Shown: positions 35,318 to 45,000, counted from the first letter of the stretch. The stretch is 62,567 bases of DNA from Spirochaetota bacterium (GCA_040756435.1 JBFLZD010000016.1:1-62567); one strand, 5' to 3'. Numbers and translations: made by a program. The notes: generated by a model not told the origin, from the sequence alone.

Positions 35318-35968
35318 ATGCTAAAAATTTGCGCTATCAGTGATATCCATCGAGGATATAAGAATTTTTATTGCTTGCAGCCTGAGATTGAATCCAGCGA
35401 TATTGTTGTCATTGCAGGGGACATTGGTCCACTAAAGTGGTATACACGCTGGGATGCCTATAAAGATACTATCGCCCATATAAATAAACCTGTTTTAGCA
35501 GTTCATGGCAACTGGGATGGGAGTAAAATCCAGCAATTCCTTGCACCGTATTCCATTCATGCAGGCTTTGCGATAGTTGATGATATTGGCTTTTTTGGTG
35601 TAGGTGGCTCCATTAAAACACCACTGCATACTCCTGTTGAATACACTGAGGATGAAATATATACCTTTTTATCTAAAGGTTTTGAACATATAAAAAATCA
35701 ACCAATTAAGGTGCTTATATCGCATAATCCACCAAAGAATGTGTGCGATAGGACTATCTTTAAAACCAATGCTGGAAGTACAGCAGTTGCTAAGTTCTGT
35801 GTGGAAAATAATATAGATTTATGTATTTGCGGGCACATACATGAAGCGCATGGTGTGGCTCAGTTGGGCAATACCACCGTGGTTAATGCAGGAACGTTTA
35901 AAAGCGGATATTATGCTTCTATTCTGGTGGCATTGAATGGGGCCCGGGCTACCGTCAAACGTTTGTAG
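35318..35968 (+). CDS. Calcineurin-like metallophosphoesterase
   Basis: A 216-residue phosphoesterase with all metal-binding blocks: ISDIHRGYKNF (D-x-H), VVIAGDIGPL (GD), VHGNWDG (GNxD), LISHNPPKNV and CGHIHEAHG (GHxH). The compact domain without insertions resembles YfcE/Mre11-like nucleases or the archaeal MJ0936 phosphodiesterases. The substrate is unknown. It carries two motif copies of the ACTATCGCC/GCGATAGT family (35468 and 35570). Start ATG lies after AAAGAAA with no clear Shine-Dalgarno site. Confidence 0.9.
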   Translation: MLKICAISDIHRGYKNFYCLQPEIESSDIVVIAGDIGPLKWYTRWDAYKDTIAHINKPVLAVHGNWDGSKIQQFLAPYSIHAGFAIVDDIGFFGVGGSIKTPLHTPVEYTEDEIYTFLSKGFEHIKNQPIKVLISHNPPKNVCDRTIFKTNAGSTAVAKFCVENNIDLCICGHIHEAHGVAQLGNTTVVNAGTFKSGYYASILVALNGARATVKRL

Positions 35969-35970
35969 TA

Positions 35971-36030
35971 TATTGTTCCCACAAGGGAACATCCAAAAAA
36001 ACAGTTTTTAGAAGTTCCTTATATGTTGTG
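35971..36030. repeat. 60-bp dispersed element, copy 2
   Basis: TATTGTTCCCACAAGGGAAC at the left and AAGTTCCTTATATGTTGTG at the right match the copy at 17185-17245 over most of the length. The palindrome GTTCCCACAAGGGAAC is perfect here. It fills the gap between two convergent genes and runs a few codons into the deacetylase-like gene, so it may serve as a bidirectional terminator. Confidence 0.55.
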
Positions 36031-37140
36031 AATGGGAAATACCATCTGTTTTATATAATCCACAACATCGCGTGCATATGCAAAACATTGTTCTTTTGTC
36101 AATCCGCCAATGTGATACGGTGTATCGTACAGTGAACCTGCATCCATTTCTGGTCCAAACATCATGCCGCCAACGACACCCATAAAATTATCCACAGGTT
36201 TTACACCTGCAAATGTGGACCATGCCAGTGTCCACAGTGCTGCTGTTTTATACAGATTATAACCACCACCTCCTGTTGCTAATATTTTAGTAGAGTATTG
36301 CTTAATGATATTAAGAACTTTTACATACCCGTTGCTTGTGAGGTTAAGATGCGCCAGTGGGTCATCCTTGTGGCTATCGCCACCCACCTGAACACATACG
36401 ACATCAGGTTTGAAACTCTGAAGTAGTGGTGGTACTATTTCTTCAAAGGCATAAAGATAAATTTCATCGTCGGTATCTTTTAAAAGAGGGATATTAACGT
36501 TATACCCGTATCCGGGGCCCTCACCAATTTCATTTTCAAAACCAGTTCCGGGGAATAAAAACTGTCCGCTTTCATGGATGGATATGGTTAGCACCCTGTT
36601 GTCATCGTAGAAAGCACTTTGCACACCATCCCCATGGTGAACATCAATGTCTATATAGGCACATTTGAGTCCCTTTTTGATAAGATAATGCAATGCTATG
36701 GCAAGATCATTAATATAACAGAAACCTTCAGCATGGTCGCGCATGGCGTGGTGAAAGCCACCAATGGGATTGAAAGCAAATGTTGCACCCGTTTCTGCTA
36801 ATTTCTTTGCACCTAAAAACGTTCCACCAGAGGCCTGTAGTGAAAAACTATATACACCTTTAAAAATAGGGTTATCGTGAGTTCCCAGTCCATAGGTTAA
36901 CAGGTTAATGTCAAATTCACCGTGTTCGCATGTTTTAAGTGCCTGGATGTAATCGGGGGTATGAAACAGATATAGCAAATCTTCTTCAAGGAAGGGATGT
37001 TCTAGTATTTGTGTATCTTCAAGCAGCCCATATCGGTTCAATAAATCCATCATCTGTTTTGCACGCATTGGCTTAAACGGATGTGTTGGCGAGTACTCAA
37101 CCTGTGCAAGATCTTCGGAATAGAAAAAAATATTTTTCAT
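36019..37140 (-). CDS. Histone-deacetylase-family protein (AcuC-like)
   Basis: Zinc-dependent deacetylase of the class I HDAC fold, which in bacteria includes AcuC (acetyl-CoA synthetase deacetylation) and acetylpolyamine amidohydrolases. The catalytic pair is GGFHHAMRDHAEGFCYIND, the zinc ligands DIDVHHGDG and the later VGGDSHKDDPL, with LATGGGGYN supplying the tyrosine loop. About 373 residues, normal for AcuC. I choose the ATG before KNIFFYSED, with AAAGGA ten bases upstream, rather than one 21 bases earlier. No acetyl-CoA synthetase gene is near, so the substrate remains open. Confidence 0.9.
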   Translation of the reverse strand: MKNIFFYSEDLAQVEYSPTHPFKPMRAKQMMDLLNRYGLLEDTQILEHPFLEEDLLYLFHTPDYIQALKTCEHGEFDINLLTYGLGTHDNPIFKGVYSFSLQASGGTFLGAKKLAETGATFAFNPIGGFHHAMRDHAEGFCYINDLAIALHYLIKKGLKCAYIDIDVHHGDGVQSAFYDDNRVLTISIHESGQFLFPGTGFENEIGEGPGYGYNVNIPLLKDTDDEIYLYAFEEIVPPLLQSFKPDVVCVQVGGDSHKDDPLAHLNLTSNGYVKVLNIIKQYSTKILATGGGGYNLYKTAALWTLAWSTFAGVKPVDNFMGVVGGMMFGPEMDAGSLYDTPYHIGGLTKEQCFAYARDVVDYIKQMVFPIHNI

Positions 37141-37413
37141 GGGGATAAATCCTTTATGCATAAGCTAATGCCACGATGCCGTTGAGTATATAATAAATCA
37201 AGCCATTTTAAATAAATCCAATTTTATTTAAGTGCAAGTTCAATTTTGAAGGGCAATATTAAGCCATCCCTGTAAAATCTCATATGAAGATTTCCATCCT
37301 TTAGACTACCTTGGATGTGTTTTTAAATCATTTTTTTAAAATATTCAATTAGTTGTTGCAATTTGTTCACATAGCAGTATTGTTGTGTCATGTATATACT
37401 TTGGAGGAAATGT

Positions 37414-37866
37414 ATGAATATAGAAACTACCACCTGTATTGCCTATGAACACGTAGAGCTTTTACAAGAAAATGCCGCTATCCGTAAACTATCGCTTCAT
37501 ACGTTTATTATAAATTTCATAAACTATGTGTTTTCGTATAAAAAGATCCCTGTAAAAAGCTATAAAAGGTTACAGTATAGAAAGCGATATCACACCTGGA
37601 AGCGGGTGCATCTGTATTTGTATGAGAATGAATATGAGTTTGTGATGGATGTGAGGAAAGTCTGTAAGATGTCACTGGCTAAGATTATAGCCTATTGTGT
37701 AGAGAATTATCTGTATGATTATCTTGCTGCCTTAGACAGTGATGAAAATACCGATAACTATCGTTTTAGCGGCTACACATTTTCATTTTATTTAGAAGAA
37801 GGCATCCCGTGTTGTCAATTTTATTGGGGACCACCCCCAGAATTGGTGAAACTAGCCACCCAATAG
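37414..37866 (+). CDS. Hypothetical basic protein with ribbon-helix-helix-like segment
   Basis: A 150-residue protein that I cannot place firmly. The segment KVCKMSLAKIIAYCVENYLY near residue 95 has the strand-helix-helix spacing of ribbon-helix-helix or Leptospira DUF1564-like proteins. The N-terminal part is aromatic and basic (KRLQYRKRYHTWKRVHLYLY). GGAGGAA just upstream selects the ATG before NIETTTC. It is isolated; 37141-37413 and 37867-38246 hold no other feature. Confidence 0.55.
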   Translation: MNIETTTCIAYEHVELLQENAAIRKLSLHTFIINFINYVFSYKKIPVKSYKRLQYRKRYHTWKRVHLYLYENEYEFVMDVRKVCKMSLAKIIAYCVENYLYDYLAALDSDENTDNYRFSGYTFSFYLEEGIPCCQFYWGPPPELVKLATQ

Positions 37867-38246
37867 CCGTCATAGCTAAAGGTAATTGACTAACATAAGA
37901 CATAACTAAACTTTTACGTTGGTAAAAGTATATCCGCATACTGTCTACTTCCCGGACTATATGACCACATACTATGACGAACGATAACTTGCCTGTTCAT
38001 CGTGCTATTTTTTAGAGATCCTCATTCTGACGTAACCAGTTTGACCTTTTTATCATACCTCCTTTTATTTTTTATTTTTGACTACATCTACTTTAATGAT
38101 GTTTTACATTTGACGCTATATTATTTTAATTTTGTGTTGCACTTTATTCTTGAATCTCCCTTAGGCAGGTAAACTTACTGTACAAAAAAGTTGACATTCA
38201 TAATAAATTGTTCTTTTAATGGAAAAAATATTCAATGAGGTCAGCC

Positions 38247-41200
38247 ATGAACATAAAGAAAATGATTGTAACTACTCTTTTTGTTCATTTATTTTTTCTT
38301 CACGCCTACTCGCTAACTATCGATAATCCTCAAGTAGTTGTGCAGCTTGGTCATAGTGAATGGATAACATCAGTAGCTGTATCACCTGATAGGAAATTAA
38401 TTGCATCAGCAAGCCTTGATGCAACAATAAAGCTCTGGGATGTTGCAAGTGGACGGTTGTTGCGTACATTAGCGGGCCATAGCGATACTGTCGAAGCAAT
38501 AGCATTTTCACCTGATGGATTTATCCTTGTATCAGCAAGTGCAGATAAAACTATAAAGCTCTGGGATGTTGTTTCAGGGGAAATTGTACAACGTTTTGAC
38601 ACTACGTCTTATGTAAAAGCGGTTGCATATGCTCATGACGGGAAAATTATTGCTTCAGGTGGAGAAGATGGAAAAATAACGTTGTGGGATGTGACAACAG
38701 GTAAAACATTAAAAAAATTTTATGGGCACAAATCAGATATTACTTCTTTAGCTTTTTCTGCTAATGATCAATATATTGTATCAGCAAGCAAAGATGGCAC
38801 TATTAAACTATGGGAAATAAGTACTGGTGAGCCGGTGCGAACATTTATAGGGCATACAGGTGAAGTTACTTCTATTGCAATTATGCCCAATGGGAAATTT
38901 CTGATTTCAGGAAGTAGTGATGCAACGGTAAAAGTATGGAATGTATATGCTCAACAGTTGGTTCATACATTTCAAGGGCATAAAGGCGGTGTATCTTCTG
39001 TTTCCGTTTCATCCAATGGAAAACTTATTGCTTCTGGAAGTTTGGATTATACAATTAAAGTATGGGATTTTGATACTAAAAAGGAGTTTATAACGTTATT
39101 GGGGCATAAAAATGTTGTGTCATCCATTGCATTTTTGCCCCAGAGCGGATATCTTGTTTCAGGTGCATGGGATAATAAAATAAAAGTATGGGATGTGGCA
39201 CACGGCAATGAAGCTATACCAATTTCACAAAATAGTGATTGGATATATTCCGTTGCCATATCACCTGATGGTTTATATGTTGCTGCAGGAACTGAAAGTA
39301 AAGCTATACAGGTGTGGAACGTATCAAAGTTGAATGACATGCGGTTGCTGTACGGTCATCGCAATAGTGTGTTTACCGTAGCATTTTCCCCTGATGGCAA
39401 TGTGCTGGCTTCAGGAAGCTATGATGGTACGGTTAAGTTGTGGAATGTACACAGTGGAACATTACTAAAAACATATAAAGGTCATACACAGGCTGTTAAT
39501 TCAATTGCCTTTTCCCCCAACGGGAAATATTTTGTGACAGCAAGTGATGATACAACAGTTAAACTGTGGGATGTACAGCGTGGAGTGGTAGTCCACACGT
39601 TTACGGGGCATGAAGGTACAGTGGATACTGTTGCTTTTTCTCCAGATGGGGAATTAATAGCTTCAGCTGGATATGACAGGACTATAATACTATGGGCGAT
39701 AGCAACTGGAAAAGAAGTCAAAAGGCTGAAAGGGCATGATTTAAGAGTGTCATCAATAGCATTTTCTCCTGATGGAAAATTGCTGGTTTCGGGAAGCGGG
39801 GATACTACTGTGCGTTTGTGGGATGTTGCAAGTGGGAAATGCGTGAAGATATTTACCGGGCATTCAGACAAAGTACGTTGTGTTACATTTTTACCGGATG
39901 GTAAAACCATACTATCGGGAAGCAAGGATACTACTATTAGAGTATGGGATTTACATACCTATTTGCCATTAAAAGTATTGTATGCAAATAGTGATGTTTT
40001 TACAGTAACAGTTTCAAAGGATAATGCATACCTGGTTTTTGGTGGCAAAGATTGTGCGGTAAGGATCTGGGATTTGGTGCACAGTAATGAAATAGCACAA
40101 TGTATTGCAACGGAAAATAACGAATGGGCTGTTGTAACACCGGATAACTATTACTTTTGTAACAAAGGTACACTTAAAAATATACATTTTGTTAAATTTG
40201 AAAAATTTGTACGACAAACGAAACCTATTAGAGGTGATAAAATCAACAATAAAAACTCAGAAGAATTTCAAAAATATGAAAAAGAATTGAAAGTTTTTGT
40301 ATTTGGATTTGATCAATTTGATCTGCAGTTTAATCGACCTGACATAGTATTGGAGCGTTTAGGGAAGGCACCTGGTAAGATAGTTGCTGCTTACCGCAAA
40401 GCCTATGAAAAGCGATTACAAAAAATGAGTTTTGATCCATCACGCTTTGAAAAAGTTTTTACTTCCGATATGCCGTATGTTGCCATAACTTCTCCCACTG
40501 GTGGGCCAATTAAAACTAATGAACCTGATTTTACATTGCAGTTTATTGCAAGGGATGTGCGTTATGGTATTGAACGTGTATTTGTTAACGTTAATGGGGT
40601 TCCTCTTTTTGGTGTAAAAGGTAAACTTCTCAAAGAAAAAAGCAATACTATTAAAGAAATTGTTACCATTCCATTGTCTATTGGTAAAAATGAAATCTCT
40701 ATATCGGTGCTTAATGAAAAAGGAGTTGAATCGCTGGCTGAAAGAATAGAAGTAGTATATAATCCTACTCGTTTATCCAAGCCCGATTTATATATAATAG
40801 GTATTGGTGTATCACAATTTAAACAGGAAGCGTATAACCTTACCTATGCGGATAAAGATGCACAGAATATTGTAAAGCTTTTTGAGTTAAAAAAGGACAA
40901 ATACAACTCAATTAAGGTTGCTTTATTTTTAAACGAAGATGCGATACGTGAAAAGATACTGGGAGTAAAATCCGCATTAAACAATACAATGCCTGATGAT
41001 CAGGTAATAGTATTTGTAGCATCTCATGGGCTTCTTGATGATAATCTTAATTATTATATAGCTACCCATGATATTGACTTTGCCAACCCACAGAATAGAG
41101 GTTTGCGCTATGAAGAATTAGAGGATCTTCTTGATGGGATCCCCGCACGGCAAAAGCTACTGTTTATAGATGCATGTCATTCAGGTGAGCTTGATAACGA

Positions 41201-41603
41201 TGAAATGCAATTAGAGCAAAGTCAGGAAAATGTAGATAAATATGTAAAAACAAGAGGATTTGCTGTTGTGAAAACCAAAGAAAATACAATAGGACTCAAT
41301 AATAGCTTTGCTTTAATGAAGGAATTATTTGCAGATTTGAGACGGAATAATGGTGCAGTGGTGATATCTTCTGCTGGCGGAGAAGAATATGCGTATGAAT
41401 CACCACAATGGAAAAATGGAGTGTTTACCTTTAGCATTATTGAAGGTTTAACAAAGAAAAAAGCAGATGGCAACAAAGATGGTACTGTAACAGTGAGTGA
41501 ACTAATGAGTTATGTAGCACAGCGAACAAGGGATTTAACCGGTGGAAGGCAAAACCCCACAAGCCGAAAAGAAAATATAACTGTTGATTTTAAGATTTGG
41601 TAG
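38247..41603 (+). CDS. Secreted WD40-repeat caspase-like peptidase (C14)
   Basis: A 1118-residue protein with a signal peptide (IVTTLFVHLFFLHAYSL), 14 WD40 repeats forming two seven-bladed propellers (residues about 25-625; each ends KLWDV-, KVWDF- or RIWDL-like), a linker with an immunoglobulin-like segment (around 740-840), and a C-terminal caspase/metacaspase domain starting LYIIGIGVSQFKQ. The catalytic histidine is in VFVASHG near residue 926 and the cysteine in FIDACHSGE near 977, so the dyad is intact. The start is the ATG preceded by GAGGT. Similar fusions occur in cyanobacteria and other multicellular or predatory bacteria. The signal peptide would place it in the periplasm or outside, unlike cytosolic immune caspases. 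Confidence 0.92.
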   Translation: MNIKKMIVTTLFVHLFFLHAYSLTIDNPQVVVQLGHSEWITSVAVSPDRKLIASASLDATIKLWDVASGRLLRTLAGHSDTVEAIAFSPDGFILVSASADKTIKLWDVVSGEIVQRFDTTSYVKAVAYAHDGKIIASGGEDGKITLWDVTTGKTLKKFYGHKSDITSLAFSANDQYIVSASKDGTIKLWEISTGEPVRTFIGHTGEVTSIAIMPNGKFLISGSSDATVKVWNVYAQQLVHTFQGHKGGVSSVSVSSNGKLIASGSLDYTIKVWDFDTKKEFITLLGHKNVVSSIAFLPQSGYLVSGAWDNKIKVWDVAHGNEAIPISQNSDWIYSVAISPDGLYVAAGTESKAIQVWNVSKLNDMRLLYGHRNSVFTVAFSPDGNVLASGSYDGTVKLWNVHSGTLLKTYKGHTQAVNSIAFSPNGKYFVTASDDTTVKLWDVQRGVVVHTFTGHEGTVDTVAFSPDGELIASAGYDRTIILWAIATGKEVKRLKGHDLRVSSIAFSPDGKLLVSGSGDTTVRLWDVASGKCVKIFTGHSDKVRCVTFLPDGKTILSGSKDTTIRVWDLHTYLPLKVLYANSDVFTVTVSKDNAYLVFGGKDCAVRIWDLVHSNEIAQCIATENNEWAVVTPDNYYFCNKGTLKNIHFVKFEKFVRQTKPIRGDKINNKNSEEFQKYEKELKVFVFGFDQFDLQFNRPDIVLERLGKAPGKIVAAYRKAYEKRLQKMSFDPSRFEKVFTSDMPYVAITSPTGGPIKTNEPDFTLQFIARDVRYGIERVFVNVNGVPLFGVKGKLLKEKSNTIKEIVTIPLSIGKNEISISVLNEKGVESLAERIEVVYNPTRLSKPDLYIIGIGVSQFKQEAYNLTYADKDAQNIVKLFELKKDKYNSIKVALFLNEDAIREKILGVKSALNNTMPDDQVIVFVASHGLLDDNLNYYIATHDIDFANPQNRGLRYEELEDLLDGIPARQKLLFIDACHSGELDNDEMQLEQSQENVDKYVKTRGFAVVKTKENTIGLNNSFALMKELFADLRRNNGAVVISSAGGEEYAYESPQWKNGVFTFSIIEGLTKKKADGNKDGTVTVSELMSYVAQRTRDLTGGRQNPTSRKENITVDFKIW

Positions 41604-41605
41604 AT

Positions 41606-42175
41606 ATGGTAGACAGGGATAATAATATTGCTAATTCTCATGAACGTTTAACATTTACACAAACTTCATTTGATTTCTGGTTTATCGTTGTATTTTTTTG
41701 TGGGCTTTTTTTAGTATTATACTGGAAAGAGCTCAATGGCTTTACTGGGTTTGCCATTTTTGTATATAGTATGATACAAATATTTGTGCCTGTATATATT
41801 ATTTTCAGGATTGTAGGTATCCGTTATTTTGAAATCACTCCGGAATATATAATGATAAAAATAGGGAAAGCACAACAAACTATAGTAATTACAAAAGATA
41901 ATATCGAAATTATTACAATTGTATATATTCCAGCAATGAAATTTTTTAATAGGAACAAACCCGCAAAAATAGTTTTCAATTTCATATATAAAAAAGATTT
42001 TGATCTGCATCTAAAAGGTTTAAAAAAATTTTTTTATGGGAAAAAAACATCAATTAATCAAAATTTATTTTTAGAAGAGACACCCCGCGTAGTGGCTTTT
42101 TTAGAAAAATACTATCCAGATAAACTATTGATTGATAACAAGGCTAAAGCTTTTTTGAAAAAAAAAATATGGTGA
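41606..42175 (+). CDS. Two-helix membrane protein with PH-like cytosolic domain, caspase neighbour
   Basis: A 189-residue protein with two membrane helices (DFWFIVVFFCGLFLVLYW and FAIFVYSMIQIFVPVYIIF) followed by beta-rich sequence (IRYFEITPEYIMIKIGKAQQ) resembling bacterial PH-like domains and ending KAFLKKKIW. ATG lies two bases after the caspase stop; a TTG start overlapping that stop is also possible. The tight spacing indicates co-expression with the caspase. Function unknown; a membrane anchor, sensor or target of the protease is conceivable. No gene follows within 270 bases. Confidence 0.65.
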   Translation: MVDRDNNIANSHERLTFTQTSFDFWFIVVFFCGLFLVLYWKELNGFTGFAIFVYSMIQIFVPVYIIFRIVGIRYFEITPEYIMIKIGKAQQTIVITKDNIEIITIVYIPAMKFFNRNKPAKIVFNFIYKKDFDLHLKGLKKFFYGKKTSINQNLFLEETPRVVAFLEKYYPDKLLIDNKAKAFLKKKIW

Positions 42176-42385
42176 TGTCACTTCCATTGATTGAATAGTA
42201 TTGAAATTATATGGTGTTTTGCTCAAAAAAAGAATCATGAACAGCTAAAAATAGAGATTGTAATGAAATGTATTTCATCCCTTGTTCTCCTTTTCTACAG
42301 TAGTATGATTTTAAAAATTTGGAAATGAGAATTTAAAAATATATTCAAAAAACATATAAAAATCATCCAGTCGGTATAAAAATAG

Positions 42386-42432
42386 TTGACTTTTTTGATA
42401 TATCCTATTTAATTATACCATATAGACGGTAT
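42386..42432 (+). promoter_or_regulatory. Promoter with TetR-like inverted-repeat operator, lipase 1
   Basis: TTGACT serves as -35, and 18 bases later TAATTA as -10. It overlaps ATACCATATAGACGGTAT at 42415-42432, an imperfect palindrome with ATACC/GGTAT arms. A third half-site AGTCGGTAT lies upstream at 42369-42377. The same arrangement precedes lipase 2, so one repressor probably controls both. Confidence 0.6.
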
Positions 42433-42449
42433 ATTATTAAGGGGGCTTT

Positions 42450-43562
42450 ATGAAAAGAGATTTGCTATTAATAGCAGTATTTATTGTTACTATTGCTCTG
42501 ACCCCGTATGGGGTATTTGCAGCAGTACCACGAACAACGTATCCAGTAGTATTTGCTCATGGTATGGCTGGCTTTGATAACATTCTGGGGTATGACTACT
42601 GGGGCAATGACTATGGTGTCTTTGTTGGTGATCCCTGCGATGAATTTTTAGAAGTGACATGTAATGGCAATATTGACAGTGGTCAGAAATCATTTGTTGC
42701 TCAGGTACAGCCATTCCATTCTTCTGAATACCGTGGTACACAGCTTGCCAACCAGATAGAAAGTTATATGGCAACCAGTGGTGCGCGTTATGTAAATATT
42801 GTTGGTCATTCACAGGGCGGATTGGATTTGCGAAAAGCTGCAAAAGTATTGTATCAGCGCAAAGGATATACGGTGGTTAAGGTGGCACTTTCCATTTCTT
42901 CCCCCCACCGTGGTTCGCCACTTGCAAAGTATATTCTGGATTTAGGGCCTGGTGTAACCAGTGTTATGGCTGCACTTGCAACTATTTATGGCAATGTGGT
43001 CTATAAATCGGGGAATGATTGTTACGCATCAGCAAAGCAGATAGTCTATAATGATTATAGCGCCAGTGATGGTGTAACAACCGGTATGAAGGTATTTAAT
43101 AATTCTTATCCTGTGAGCTCAACGTATGCTGCACGCTATGTATCAATTATTACTGCACAAACAGGTCTTGATGTAAATCCTGCATTATTCCTGCTTCGAA
43201 ATGGGTTTTACAACATTGATGGCGATGGTTACTGCACCGATGACTGTGACAATGATGGTGCTGCAGGCAAAGGTGATGGGACACGTACCGATTTAGATGA
43301 TGATGGTCTTGTTGGCATCAACTCTCAGCAGATGGGCTACAGGTTAAAATTAAATGAGGTATTTTTAGGCCAGGATTATCTATCAACCGATACGGGATTG
43401 GGATATGTAAGCAGCATAAATTATCCTAATAGTGCTCAGATGACTTCAGCTGCTGATATAGTTAATCAAGATCATTTAGATGTTATAGGTGTTGGTCCTG
43501 ATATGTTTGACGAGATGGAGTTTTATGCAGCAGTGTTTGACTATATAGCATACTACGATTAA
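42450..43562 (+). CDS. Secreted triacylglycerol lipase 1 (family I, calcium-binding)
   Basis: A 370-residue lipase related to the LipA family that needs a LifO foldase. Signal peptide MKRDLLLIAVFIVTIALTPYG (first part) ends near AAVPRTTYPVV; the oxyanion strand is YPVVFAHGMAGFD, the nucleophile elbow VGHSQGGLD near residue 119, and the catalytic histidine probably in NQDHLDVIG near the C-terminus. An Asp-rich loop IDGDGYCTDDCDNDG around 255-285 looks like a calcium-binding loop resembling thrombospondin type 3 or EF-hand loops. A ribosome-binding site AGGGGG lies seven bases upstream. A GCTCTGACCCC word falls inside the signal-peptide codons. A terminator follows. Confidence 0.92.
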   Translation: MKRDLLLIAVFIVTIALTPYGVFAAVPRTTYPVVFAHGMAGFDNILGYDYWGNDYGVFVGDPCDEFLEVTCNGNIDSGQKSFVAQVQPFHSSEYRGTQLANQIESYMATSGARYVNIVGHSQGGLDLRKAAKVLYQRKGYTVVKVALSISSPHRGSPLAKYILDLGPGVTSVMAALATIYGNVVYKSGNDCYASAKQIVYNDYSASDGVTTGMKVFNNSYPVSSTYAARYVSIITAQTGLDVNPALFLLRNGFYNIDGDGYCTDDCDNDGAAGKGDGTRTDLDDDGLVGINSQQMGYRLKLNEVFLGQDYLSTDTGLGYVSSINYPNSAQMTSAADIVNQDHLDVIGVGPDMFDEMEFYAAVFDYIAYYD

Positions 43563-43590
43563 TATATTTGTAAAGCTATGATTTAAAAAA

Positions 43591-43620
43591 CCCTTTCTTG
43601 TGCAGGAAAGGGTTTTTTTT
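43591..43620 (+). terminator. Terminator after lipase 1
   Basis: CCCTTTC and GAAAGGG form the stem with loop TTGTGCAG, followed by eight T residues. It shows that each lipase is its own transcription unit. Confidence 0.9.
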
Positions 43621-43641
43621 GTTTGCTGGATGTAATTTTTA

Positions 43642-43685
43642 TTGACAAAAAAGTGGCATTAATCTAAATACCGAATAGTCGGTAT
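43642..43685 (+). promoter_or_regulatory. Promoter with TetR-like inverted-repeat operator, lipase 2
   Basis: TTGACA and TAAATA are separated by 17 bases. The -10 overlaps ATACCGAATAGTCGGTAT at 43668-43685, where 16 of 18 positions obey two-fold symmetry. The better conservation compared with the lipase 1 operator gives the likely consensus ATACCGA-N4-TCGGTAT. Confidence 0.65.
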
Positions 43686-43718
43686 CAATAAACTAAATAT
43701 TACAAAAAGGGGGTTGGC

Positions 43719-44831
43719 ATGTCGTTAAAAAGGGTATTAATAACAACTGCAAGTTTATGTATGTTTTTATTTGTTTTTATCCAGACTTCTTTTGCTGCTG
43801 TTGATAAAACAACATATCCAGTAGTATTTGCTCATGGAATGGGTGGTTTTGATACTATTTTAGGTTACAATTATTGGGGTGATGATTTTGGTGTGTTTGT
43901 GGGTGACCCATGTGATGCCTTTCTTGAAGTAACATGTAATTCCAATATTAATAATGGTCAGCAATCATTTGTGGCCAAGGTACAGCCTCTGCATAATTCA
44001 GAATATCGTGGTGCTCAGTTAGCTGATCAGATTGAAGGTTACATGGCAACAAGTGGTGCAAAATATGTAAATTTAGTAGGGCATTCTCAGGGTGGCATGG
44101 ATATCCGCAAAGCAGCAAAAGTTTTGTATCAAAGAAAAGGGTATCAGGTTGTGAAAGTGCTTATGAGCATTTCTTCACCTCATAGAGGATCACCACTGGG
44201 TAAATATGTTCTTGAAATGGGGACATTAGGTGACATTATCAAATTCATATTTAACCTGTATGGAGATATTATATATAAACCAGGGAATGATACAGTAGAA
44301 GCGTTAAAACAGTTTGTATATGAAGATTATGATGCCAATGATGGCAAAATAACAGGAGCAAAAAAATTTAATGAAAATAATCCTGTGTCATCATTATATG
44401 CATCACGATATGTTTCGGTAATGACTGCACAGAAAGGATTGGATCTTAACCCACTTCTTCTGATTATCAAGGTGTTGTATGACATTGATGGCAATGGCTA
44501 TTGTGTTGATGATTGTGATAATGATGGTGTAGCAGGCTGTGGCAATGGGATTAAAGATGACCTTGATGATGATGGAATGGTTGGTATCAATGCACAGCAG
44601 ATGGGATATCGACTGAAATATCATGAAGTATTTTTGGGCCAGGATTATCTTACCACTGATACTTCATTGGGGTATGTTGGCAATATCAACTATCCCAATG
44701 CGCTCCAAATGACTTCTGGAGCTGATTTAATAAATCAGGATCATATGGATGTTATTGGGCTTGGTCCTGATATGTTTGACGAGATGGAGTTTTATGCAGC
44801 GGTGTTTGACTATATAGCATACTATGATTGA
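43719..44831 (+). CDS. Secreted triacylglycerol lipase 2 (paralogue of lipase 1)
   Basis: Same length (370) and same layout as the previous gene: signal peptide ending QTSFAAVDK, YPVVFAHGMGGFD, VGHSQGGMD, the Asp-rich loop IDGNGYCVDDCDNDG and the identical C-terminus DEMEFYAAVFDYIAYYD. The two proteins diverge mainly in the lid/helix region around residues 165-230 (GTLGDIIKFIFNLYG versus LGPGVTSVMAALATI), which may alter substrate range. DNA in the last 60 bases is nearly identical between copies, pointing to a recent duplication or gene conversion. Ribosome-binding site AAAGGGGG. It too is followed by its own terminator. Confidence 0.92.
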   Translation: MSLKRVLITTASLCMFLFVFIQTSFAAVDKTTYPVVFAHGMGGFDTILGYNYWGDDFGVFVGDPCDAFLEVTCNSNINNGQQSFVAKVQPLHNSEYRGAQLADQIEGYMATSGAKYVNLVGHSQGGMDIRKAAKVLYQRKGYQVVKVLMSISSPHRGSPLGKYVLEMGTLGDIIKFIFNLYGDIIYKPGNDTVEALKQFVYEDYDANDGKITGAKKFNENNPVSSLYASRYVSVMTAQKGLDLNPLLLIIKVLYDIDGNGYCVDDCDNDGVAGCGNGIKDDLDDDGMVGINAQQMGYRLKYHEVFLGQDYLTTDTSLGYVGNINYPNALQMTSGADLINQDHMDVIGLGPDMFDEMEFYAAVFDYIAYYD

Positions 44832-44857
44832 TATATAATTTTTAGTTAAATATAAAA

Positions 44858-44893
44858 AATCCTTCTTCAAGCTATTGGGGAAGGATTTTTTTT
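44858..44893 (+). terminator. Terminator after lipase 2
   Basis: AATCCTTC pairs with GAAGGATT around a 14-base loop, then T8. It lies 27 bases beyond the stop. Confidence 0.85.
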
Positions 44894-45000
44894 GTCATGA
44901 TATATATTAAAATAATTATTGAAAAAAAATGTTATAAACAGAATATGTAATGGTGGAAGAGTAAAGTTATTGAATGCAATAGGTTACAACTATTCACAAA

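Noticed and set aside
38317-39925. Several long frames antisense to the WD40 gene
   Set aside because: They mirror the repetitive WD40 coding sequence, have no ribosome-binding sites and no coherent protein.
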